NCBI GenBank assembly: GCA_964036045.1
Contig: OZ038384.1
Location: 40,650,844-40,714,843 of the forward strand
DNA: 64,000 nt
Direction of reading: 5' to 3'
Origin: Eutreptiella sp. 'Long Island Sound 2002'
Lineage: Eukaryota > Euglenozoa > Euglenophyceae > Eutreptiales > Eutreptiaceae
Part shown: positions 46,441 to 55,475 of the stretch, piece after piece
Layout of the letters: every line of letters begins with the position of its first letter
How positions within the stretch are numbered: position 1 is the stretch's first letter
The notes under the pieces: model-generated
What the model saw: only the letters and a program-made list of their open reading frames with translations
What the model was told of the DNA's origin: nothing
Database searches by the model: none
Made by a program: the position numbers and the translations under genes

Positions 46441-49400
46441 ACTTAAAAGGGTGTTTTTTTTGATGCTGCAGGTTTTGGGATTTTCGGACGTCATAAAATC
46501 CTATGTGAAGTACTTGGGTCCCAAAGATCTTCATGGGCCATGGCATGGTGATAGCCGGAATCGTACCCACAAGTGCCAAAATGGCAAAATTGTGCACACT
46601 CACCTTGGCAAGGCTCCGTATGAGTGGGCGCTTTGGTTCGCCCATGTAGTGTGTGAGTCATGGGGACCAATGTGCATAAGCTACATAACATATGTGGGAC
46701 ATTGATCCATGCGTCCGGCGTCCATGGGGGGGCTGAACATAGTGGCCGTCGTGCTGAAAATATAAGAAATGGCAGAAAATGTCCAAAAATGCGCACACTC
46801 ATGGTGGCGGCAAATTGAGCACGTGTCCAACTTGGACCGGGGTGTGCCCTAGAATTAGAACCAAGTGCTATGTGTCCAATATACCTTTTGGGCATCCACC
46901 AAACCCCCCTGGATTTGGGAATGGCAGGGTCACCGAGTGAGCCCGTGATTTGGAATTGACCGAAATTGCCCACATGGGGGCCTTGGTGTACCCAGCCCAA
47001 GGAGAGTTGTTGGCTGGGACCAAGATATGTTGGCCACCGAAGTATGTACTCTCAAGATACATTGATTCATGATGTCAGTTAAGCGCAACGTTGAGATACA
47101 AGGTCGCCAGGTGACATCATGAAGGCCCACAAATGGTAAAATTGATGAAAAAACATTAAAAATGGACTTGAAATCCCCACAAATATATTACAATATATCC
47201 CCAAGTGGGCACATGGAAAAATGGAAAAATGCAAATAACACACCTTGCTTGCGGCGCATCACTTCGGGTGTGCTCTCCATGGGTCCTTGGGTGAGGACTA
47301 GACTTTCGAATGTTGGTTTGGGATGGGAAGAAGGGCTCCGCTTAATATGGGGTCCATTGGCGGGTTTGTCTTGGAATGGTACACCCGCCAAATGGGCAAA
47401 CAAAATGACCCATATTTGACCAACGACCCTACCCAAGCCTTATATACCCACCCTAGTGGCCTAGAACCAAAGTATGCCTATATTCTTATGTAACTTTGGT
47501 CCTTGAACACACATGCAAGTGCTGGGGTTGGGAATCGACCTCATTTCGATTTTTGGCATGCAAGCACAAAATGTGGCCAAGCCGGTTATAATGGACATAT
47601 ACGCACACTCTGGGGAAGGCAAGTGATATGACCCGAGTGTTAACTCGTGCAGAGAGGCAGATTATACGAACTCAACATTTTTTTACCTGTACTTGGGCAC
47701 CAAGTACATGAGATTGCCCAATTTCTGGAAAATCCCAAAAATGTGTAACCCTTTGGGCATATTGAGTTGCGACCCAATGGCTTGAATATGAGGGTGATAG
47801 GGGGAAACCTTCATCCATAGTGCCTATGAGGCACATTAGGTCGCCCTAGGGGGTTCCAACTCGCAAATCCTTTGTTATTGGACTTGGGGGATTAGAGCGC
47901 GTTTCGAGACTTTTCTTTACGGGAAAAATCGGGGACTTATGTCAAAAATTAGAGGATAAAATTGCGGAACAATCCAAGGGTTTTGCGCCGTTAAGTTCTC
48001 AAAAAATCACTTTACAAATTTGGCTTATCACAGCCGCGGCACAGGCGACGCTGTCATTTGGACTGCGAGGACGGGCGCCTGTGGTAACATAATAGACAAT
48101 GATCAAATTTTGCTGCAACTTGCTCACCAACATAGAATTGTTGAAAATCCTGATTGCCTGATGCCACTCACGGAAATTAACAGCGACGTAGGGAATCGAA
48201 TCCTCTTGCAGTCATTCTGCAACAATTGCAGACAAGGAAAAACTTGGTATCTCAGCGGAAGAAGGGAGATACCTCAGGGACGTCTTAAGGGTCCTCACGG
48301 GGAGCCAAAGAGGCGTCCCTCCCAAGGCTGGTCAATCCCGAAACACTCCCCCCCCAAGACACAAGTAGGGCTCGTGTCGGGGAACACCATTTGGGAATGA
48401 CCCAGCACCAATGCACAATAGGGAGGGAAGAGTGGGTGTTTCAATTCCCACACCAGCTGTGAATTCCCTAAACACTCCCGCTACCAGCCCCAAGTATCCC
48501 CGAGAGGCGTACTTGGGCGGAACATACCTCTGAAGTTAGGGAATTCACCCTCACCAGCCCACACATGTGCTCTGCCCACAAACAGGACAAACATGGCACC
48601 ATCGCAGGCGACGTCCGCGTATGGCACTCAGCCATGCACACTGCAGTGACAATAGTAGACAAAACAGAAATTACACACACATATCACGTGGGGGTAGACC
48701 CCAAAAACAGGCCGGTAACCTGGAAAGAAAACTCGCTGGCTGGGATTCAGCCCAAAGGGTGCCGCAGCTTGGTTATCGCCCCCCTATAGGGGGACCCTCT
48801 GGCGCTCGAGGTTCCCGGGGGGTGATCACACAGGATCTGCACATCTATGGCATCACATACGTTCCCCTAGCCTCGGCAGCTGCCTTACTTGCACTAATCG
48901 GCCAGTGCCGTTTGTCTGGTCCCTTTTAACCCGTAGATGTGAGTCAGGAACAAGGCTCACGCCCAGGTACAATGTGGGTTAGGTCTGCATAATTCTCCTG
49001 CACTCAATTGAATTCAGGATGCGACTTCCTGTAATCGCACCCACGCAACTCGGAATCGACACTCAGCAAACAGCAGGGCTCGCTGGAATAACACTTCGCA
49101 ATGTACAATCCATCTGTGTCACTGCATAAAACACCAATCATACCACTGCCGGCTGCAGCGGTCACTCCTGAGGAGGGCAAACAGTCAATGCCTGCTCAAC
49201 GGTGTGTCCACGGGGCGACACGCCAAGAAAAGTTGAGAGACAAGCGAGGAGGGATGGAGAGTAACTAAACAACGTAACAAAGAGACACATGCACGGGTCC
49301 AAGTCTGGTTGCACAGCCCTGACAGAGGTGCACACCAACACTCTCTCCATGCCGAGGCACGTTGCAGCGTCATAGGCTGTCCAGGCTAGAACAGGCTGTG

Positions 49401-49945
49401 CCAGAGGCACACAATCGGGGTGGCCTGTGCACACGACGCCTGTCTACTAGGCTGATCAGGGACTAAGCCATTGTGAGACGATGAGTCGCAGACCGCCTCT
49501 CAGCCGTTCGATGATGTGTGTGTTTGCGTGCACTCCTGGACTCGGCAACTGTACTGCCCTATAGAATGTCCAGGAGGATGTGAGTCGACGTAGAAACAGT
49601 GACGGGGTTTCGACGCCAGGTCCTTACCCTGCTCACAGCTTCACGCTCTTCAAAGGGCAAATACCATCTGCACCTTGGCGTCATTGTGGCTGCTGGTTTC
49701 CGTCGCATCTGCTGCAGGAGGACCATTTTGGCCAGACTTGTCTCCTAGGCAACAAGCAAACTGTCGTTTTGGCAGGTTGCAACGGCTCACCCACATAACA
49801 TGCGAACGGCAATGATGAGAAACCTGATGAGAACTGACCCGAAAGGCTGTACAAAAGGGTGCTTCCCACTCCCAAATCCCGGGAGGGCCCACGTGCAACA
49901 GTGGCCGAAAAAATAGAAAACAGCATTGGGGTTCAGATCAGTCAG
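46441..49945. other. 3.5 kb without a recognised gene
   Basis: I see no domain-bearing ORF. The longest frames (46491-47000 minus; 48020-48400 plus) lack recognisable motifs. This region is downstream of the gypsy pol on its coding strand and should contain its 3' LTR, but I could not identify an LTR pair by eye. Short near-repeats occur (for example AAACACTCCC near 48340 and 48470). Confidence 0.35.
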
Positions 49946-52133
49946 TCAGCAAGCAGAAAACAACAGCGTCAGTAGAAGATCGCACAATCCTGCATCCGGT
50001 GAACTCAACATTACATCAGGATCCTGTCCGGGTACAGCGAAAGGAACGGGCGATTCACCACCATTCGCAGCCGGAACTGGTCCACCATTCCCGTGGGAGG
50101 GTCTTCCATTCCACAGATTGCGGAGGGTATCAACCAAAAACCCCCCCTGAGGCTCAGGCTGAGGCTCAGGCTCAGGCTTAGGCTCAGGTTGAGGCTCAGG
50201 CTCAGGCTCAGGCTGAGGCTCAGGCGGCCAAGAGCAAAGAAGGTTCACCCCCAGTCGCCATTTAAATGGAAAATCATCCACCTGGACCCTTTGCGCAGTG
50301 AAGTGACTGAGGTCCACGTGGAGTCAGTGCTGCATATTACATTTCATCCACGTACTGTTGATGTCGTGGACAAAACTGGCGGCGGGGTGCCATTCCAGGC
50401 GGGCATGATCTCGAAACTCAACATACCACCAAGGCTTGGCACCGGGAAAAGGTTGGCGGGCGCGTTTTTCGCGGCCATTGGCCCCTCTTCAACGCCATTC
50501 ATGCCTATCCACCCGCTCCACCATGTAGGAATCGTCGCGAATCTCACGACGCTCCGCATAGTAATGCAGTGGGGGCTGACGTCTGTCATGGAGCTTCACA
50601 AAGGGCTTCAGCCGTTCCACCGATAGGTCCTGCTCCACCCCATTGTGGTTAACCCGGTAAACGGAGTCAGAGATCTTGTCAATGATCACAGAGGGTCCCT
50701 GCCATACTCTACCGAGCTTTTCACGTTCTTCCTCTCGGTTCTGGACCCGTACCCGGTCACCGGCAACGAAAACAGAGGGAGGGTGTTCCTTTAGGAACCT
50801 GTCCAACTGTTTTTTGTGTATTGACTCCAGTTTTTCTTGTACCAATTCCCTTTCCGCAGCCACCCTCTTAGAAAACTGGGTGGCGTGCTCGCAGCCCTCA
50901 CTGTCCAATACCGGGGGTAGGTCGGGGGTTGCGCCCAAACACCAGCCAGTGTGGCGAGTAGGGTGCCACTGCCCCAGCGAGGTCATTGAGACCCCACAGG
51001 GCCAGTTGCAACGCCTCCAGCCAACTCACGTTCGTGCTGAGGAGCTACTGCCGCAGAGTATTGATGGCACTCTGCACAGCCCTCAAAGCCCTGCCATTGG
51101 ACTTAGGTCTATATATGATAGACTTGGTCTGTTCAATGCCGGCAAGATTGCACAGCGCATTGAAAAAGGTGCTGCTGATGATCGACTGATTGTCAGCTGG
51201 AATTTCTCTGGCCAAGCCCATGAAAAATCCACACCTATGCAGGACGAGCTCAGCAGCCTTACGACTGGTGAGCCCCTCCTTACAGCAGGGTATGGCTATC
51301 ACATATCCTGTCAACCGACAAACTATGACCACGGCGTAGTTCCCCCGAATTTCGGTCTTGGTTGACTGGTTACAGACTTCAGGTAAATCCACGAAGTCTA
51401 TGGCCACTGAGCTGAAAGGAACCGAGGGTACGGGAAAGGGTTTGCAGGAGTCAGGATGTGGGCCGCATCTAGCTTTCGCTTGTGCGCAGACCAAACAGTC
51501 TGACGGTGCCTTGTTCACTGTTTCCCGCAGCCGGGCATAGGGCATGTCAGCGTGAGAACGCTGTAGAAACAGCTCCAGGGTCTTTGCCTGACCCAGGTGG
51601 GCACATGCATGTACAGCTCGGATAACCCGAGACACAATGGACTGCGAGACACAAATTTTACCATCCCGACGAATGTGGGGATGACTCCACTGTGGTCCCT
51701 TGGCCCAGAGGTATCCATCCATGGAATCCTGATTCTCCAGACCCCTATCCAGGAGTCTTTTGTACGTTCTGTCCGCCCTGTAGTGGGGCATCCAGTCCTC
51801 GTACAGTATTTTGGTCTCAGGCGGCATTTTGACCTCAGTGAGGTTTCAAGAGAGGCTAGCGGCAACCCAGGTAGGATCTCCGTCACTGTAGCACAGTGGG
51901 GCCGCATCATCAGTCTCATCCAACACATTCCAGATGGCCTCATCAGGGCCTACACTGGATTCCGCTTCAGACGAGGACTCCTCCTCGAGGCTCATAGTCA
52001 CCTGACTGAAGCAAGGCGGAAAGGGTCAACAGGGTTCACAGTGATCTGGTGCGCTCTGGACGGCATTCACTGCGGGGTCGTCCGGGAGCGAACTGCTGTC
52101 ATAATGTACACTGTTATGCAACCTGTGGACCTG
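49946..52133 (-). pseudogene. gypsy integrase and C-terminal tail
   Basis: Past the insertion, the minus-strand frame continues in phase (QVHRLHNSVHYDSSSLPDD), with two TGA codons where CGA would give Arg. The zinc-binding part (HACAHLG, CLVCAQAK) and the core (SVAIDFVDLPE, first Asp; REIPADNQSI, second Asp) follow, then YRPKSNGRALRAVQ. The usual third catalytic Glu is replaced by Leu (GRALRA, where the family has GxAER). A frameshift near 50940 leads to 50986-50489 (GDRVRVQN...WQGPSVIIDKISDSVYRV, an integrase C-terminal domain). The same frame then continues through further TGA stops into a PEPQPEPEP-type tail ending near 49946. Integrase inserts the cDNA. This copy is dead. Confidence 0.85.
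50141..50226. repeat. GGCTCA hexamer repeat
   Basis: Roughly 13 hexamers (GGCTCA, GGCTGA, GGCTTA). They encode the PEPQPEPK-type tail of the gypsy protein on the minus strand. Confidence 0.9.
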
Positions 52134-52138
52134 CAACC
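52134..52138. repeat. left target-site duplication GCAAC
   Basis: GCAAC precedes the left terminal repeat. The same five bases follow the right terminal repeat at 58998-59002. With one copy and the element removed, the gypsy frame reads straight from RERDYLLL into QVHRLHN. Confidence 0.85.
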
Positions 52139-52161
52139 TTAGCCCACGCAAACTGCACCCT
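52139..52161 (+). repeat. left terminal inverted repeat
   Basis: 23 bp, perfectly inverted relative to 58975-58997. It starts with CTTAG at the outer edge. Confidence 0.9.
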
Positions 52162-52333
52162 GTTTTGCGCGCCGAAGGCGCAAAAAAGGACCGGTTCGCA
52201 ACAGGGCAAAAAAACTATTTTTTTGGATGTTTCATGAACGTGATTTTAGACGTAGTGAAATAAATTGCTTTTTTCGTGTTGTGCAACTCCGTGTTCCTCA
52301 ATGTGACGTTTTTTACATTTCTCTGGCGTTCTG

Positions 52334-52355
52334 AGTGCGCGAGGCCTCGCGCACT
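52334..52355. repeat. 22-bp palindrome, copy 1
   Basis: AGTGCGCGAGG followed directly by its complement. The flanks extend the dyad to 26 bp (52332-52357). It lies 195 bp inside the left end. Confidence 0.97.
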
Positions 52356-52558
52356 CAAGATAGCGAAAGCAGAGTTTATCACGAAACGTAACAACCCGTA
52401 AGGACTGGCTTTTGCGGAAATACGCAGCTCCCACACGGTATTAAAATTAGGATTGTGTTGACCAGGGAGCATTGGAAGTGTATGGCTGTCGGACTTCCCA
52501 TGTTAGGGGAAACACATGTACTGTAAAGTGAAAATAAAATACAAATTTAAGCAACCTG

Positions 52559-52580
52559 AGTGCGCGAGGCCTCGCGCACT
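52559..52580. repeat. 22-bp palindrome, copy 2
   Basis: Perfect copy. The flanking ACCTG and CAGGT extend the dyad to 32 bp (52554-52585), the longest of the ten. Confidence 0.97.
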
Positions 52581-52744
52581 CAGGTCACGTTATGTATTGA
52601 ATTTTCAGACTGGATGTGACGCGTACAATTGCAGGTACAGTACGAGACGGACAAACACGTTTGATTTTTCCGGTGTATATGTGTGTAGACACCATGTTGA
52701 TCAGATTCAACACGGTATAGAACATTGTTTCCCCGGAAACAATC

Positions 52745-52766
52745 AGTGCGCGAGGCCTCGCGCACT
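52745..52766. repeat. 22-bp palindrome, copy 3
   Basis: Perfect copy with no dyad extension. It is the last of three upstream of ORF1, 463 bp before its ATG. Confidence 0.97.
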
Positions 52767-53229
52767 TAAATGACAGAAGAAAATGAAAAAGCGATCAAGC
52801 TAGGCTACGCCGGTATTTACATTCCCCTTCACGTCTACCACCTGTGACAGTCGATTATACATCGGTAACCTTCGTCATATTTTTCAGGGGATCAGGGGAA
52901 TGATTTGCTTTTTTCCAACAGCCACTCGATGGTAGACGTGTCCGGTTTTAATAGCGGCGTAGCCTTCGTTGACCGATAGACATGGTTTTTTTTTCCAACT
53001 GGGTTTAAAGACGGACGCAGAACAGGAAATTGTGGTTGCGAAAACAGTTTGCGGTTACTGGGAACGGAGCGCACGCAGACACCAAATCCAATTTGCGGCA
53101 ACAGCACACGCACCAGAATGACGACAGGAAAAGGCCAGATGTTTTCTAATACATTTTTTTTAAAGGTCGCTGTGCGAAACGATAACCAACATATGTGCGC
53201 AAATATAATTCCACAGAGAAAGACGCAAA
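52767..53229 (+). promoter_or_regulatory. presumed promoter and leader of ORF1
   Basis: 463 bp of non-coding DNA between palindrome 3 and the ORF1 start. I see no clear TATA box. With the three palindromes it is the likely control region, by position only. Confidence 0.3.
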
Positions 53230-55227
53230 ATGCCACTTCGAGCCAGAAAATCCGTAGAGCAACGCATGATTGCAGAAGTAAGCAAAGGAGCAGCAGCACT
53301 ACGAGAGGCATGCGCGGCAGAACCAGCATACCAAACAGCAGGTGACCTATGGAAAGGACTGAAACGGAACGACCTGGCGGCGCAACTGGTGTTAACATTT
53401 GCACAGCGACTCAGGTTCAACAAAAGAACGCGCCACAGTTTACCAGCAGCTAAACGACAGGAGGACAAGCGCTGGGTGCGCATTTTGCAACAGGAGGGCT
53501 GGAACCTGTACCTGTTGATGCGTCAACGGGCAGTACCAAACAGGAAAAAACCGGGAAACACAACAGGGTACCTGACGCAAACAGAAAGACGAACAAAAGT
53601 ACGACTCGGGCAAGCAGACGCTGCCGCAGACACAGTGGACGAACAGGCAGCAGCAGCACTTAAAGCAACTTGGTCACTGGTGCTTTCGTCGTGTTGCGTG
53701 CTGTGGATAGACAACTGGTACCGGGCACAATACACGACACACCCAGACGAAAGTGACCGGTCGCAAAACTGTACTGCAATGGCAGTACTTCAACTGAAAC
53801 AGAGGCCCACGTATTGGGCAGGACATCCAGCCATTGAGGAACTGGCAGCACGGATAACGACAGTCGCAAGGGCTCTGCAACAGCGTGAACGGAGAATCCA
53901 CCAGACATTGCGTGACATGGGGTATGCAGATGGGTGTACACCAGACGCTGGAAACGTGAGAGCGCCGTTGGATGTGAGGAGGGATGCAAGGACTGTACAG
54001 GCACCGGTGTGGCGCCCGTTTGCCCTGTCCAAAGAGAAGGTAACTTGTGGTGTTGGTCTGTTAAACTTGTTACACTTTGCAAGGGACGTAGCACAACAGA
54101 CAAACAGAGTTCTACCGCTGTTGGTTGACGAAAACATACACTACAGGGTACTAAAGTTGTTGTACGGTGCCAAGAACCAACGATGGAACATGCGTGCATA
54201 CCTGCGTTACGTGCCTGTAGTTTACGGTGTCTGGCATGCCTACAAGTTCGTTGTTACTCATACTTTTCGGGTGTTCTGGCCTATTCTAACCTACCTACGG
54301 AAAGGTCTGCTACGACCTGGTTCCACCATACTATCATACCCCAAACTGATAGTTATGGAAAAAACTATTGCTGCGCTGATGCTTGCCACACCCCGAATAC
54401 TACGCCCGTATCGGCGCAAGGCACAAGCTGCAACCGCGATCAGTGGTCGTGACACTACGCATGCCAACAGGGCAGCAGTGGCAAACGCAGTCTTGCATTT
54501 GTTGTCGGATTGGTGCCCGTTGTTGTTGTACTTGGGTCACCTGGTACGGGAGTGCAATTGGTCGGGGGAAAACAACGCTACAGGGACACGAGCTCAGGAG
54601 GTGTTGCAGTTGAGTTTGTGTCTGTTGCGGAGGCTGCGTCGAGGACCGTGTGACACCATACTGAAGTACGAGCGCACAATCATGTGCACATTGTTGTACA
54701 ACAGCAAGTGGCACCAGGACCTGCCCGGTCAGGCACACTCAGAGGAGTTTGGAGAAGGGATGTTGAGCAAGCTGGTGCGGGACAAGGCGAGAAACACGGG
54801 TTCTGTTACTGTTCAGGAGGTGGAAAACCATTACTTGTTGCTAAAGGTTGGTCCTGGTGGAAAACGCGTGGGGGTGCAAAACGTTCCCAAGAACCTGGTA
54901 CACAGCATGCGACAACGACTGACCAGATTTTTGGCGACAGACCGGATATGCATGGCCTATGTGGAATGGGAGTCGGACAGAGTAAGCACGGTTGCACCTT
55001 CTTGGCCGCGGAGGTTACCGAGATTTCCGCCCTCACCTACACAACCCCTCGGTTACGACCACTACCGGCTACTTGGTCACAGCGTACTAGATGCCCTCAT
55101 TGACCAGAAAACAAATCCCACCAACCAACTGAAACGGAAACTGGATGCTGTTGTGGGACAGAGAACAGATATGGATGCCGACAGACAGGAAGCAGCAACA
55201 CGCAACGTGCGGCAACGCTTGCGGTAA
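53230..55227 (+). CDS. candidate transposase of the palindrome element (665 aa)
   Basis: An intact, intronless ORF of 665 residues starting MPLRARK. The start is the first ATG in the frame and lies just after a TATA-poor leader. I do not recognise the family by name. Features fitting an RNase H-fold DDE transposase are LWIDNWYRAQY (Asp 161, a 'DN' motif), LPLLVDENIH (Asp 300), VPVVYGVWHAYKF (His 336 after G-x-x) and QEVENHYLLLK (Glu 530/532 before Asn 533). This D-N / D / G-x-x-H / E-x-x-N arrangement is similar to DUF6589-like transposon proteins; the comparison is from memory. The N-terminus is basic and helical, and the C-terminus is basic (RKLDAVVG...RNVRQRLR). It lies between palindromes 3 and 4. 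It probably cuts and joins the element ends, but is unproven. Confidence 0.6.
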   Translation: MPLRARKSVEQRMIAEVSKGAAALREACAAEPAYQTAGDLWKGLKRNDLAAQLVLTFAQRLRFNKRTRHSLPAAKRQEDKRWVRILQQEGWNLYLLMRQRAVPNRKKPGNTTGYLTQTERRTKVRLGQADAAADTVDEQAAAALKATWSLVLSSCCVLWIDNWYRAQYTTHPDESDRSQNCTAMAVLQLKQRPTYWAGHPAIEELAARITTVARALQQRERRIHQTLRDMGYADGCTPDAGNVRAPLDVRRDARTVQAPVWRPFALSKEKVTCGVGLLNLLHFARDVAQQTNRVLPLLVDENIHYRVLKLLYGAKNQRWNMRAYLRYVPVVYGVWHAYKFVVTHTFRVFWPILTYLRKGLLRPGSTILSYPKLIVMEKTIAALMLATPRILRPYRRKAQAATAISGRDTTHANRAAVANAVLHLLSDWCPLLLYLGHLVRECNWSGENNATGTRAQEVLQLSLCLLRRLRRGPCDTILKYERTIMCTLLYNSKWHQDLPGQAHSEEFGEGMLSKLVRDKARNTGSVTVQEVENHYLLLKVGPGGKRVGVQNVPKNLVHSMRQRLTRFLATDRICMAYVEWESDRVSTVAPSWPRRLPRFPPSPTQPLGYDHYRLLGHSVLDALIDQKTNPTNQLKRKLDAVVGQRTDMDADRQEAATRNVRQRLR

Positions 55228-55238
55228 CTGACACCCGC

Positions 55239-55260
55239 AGTGCGCGAGGCCTCGCGCACT
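55239..55260. repeat. 22-bp palindrome, copy 4
   Basis: Perfect copy, 11 bp after the ORF1 stop codon. Confidence 0.97.
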
Positions 55261-55294
55261 AAACGTTATGAAAACAGGTATGTAATGCGATGTG

Positions 55295-55316
55295 AGTGCG
55301 CGAGGCCTCGCGCACT
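55295..55316. repeat. 22-bp palindrome, copy 5
   Basis: Perfect copy, 34 bp after copy 4 and 159 bp before the second gene's ATG. A CCCTTTTCAG string at 55451-55460 could be a 5'-untranslated splice acceptor, in which case this copy and perhaps copy 4 would also be intronic. Confidence 0.95.
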
Positions 55317-55475
55317 GAGTACTTCGCTAAGTGCCGTGGATTAAGTCACAACAAAGACGTTTGTGGAACAGATTTCCGAAAACGACCTGCAAAATACCGT
55401 TTCGACTGATTTCAGAGTTCAAATGACCGTGTTTCATGTCATGCCATTTGCCCTTTTCAGGTATTGTTTGGCATC

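Noticed and set aside
55223-55460. Splicing of the 665-aa ORF onto the second gene through GT at 55224 and CAG at 55460
   Set aside because: The joined frame meets a stop a few codons later, so a fusion protein is not supported. A 5'-untranslated intron remains possible.
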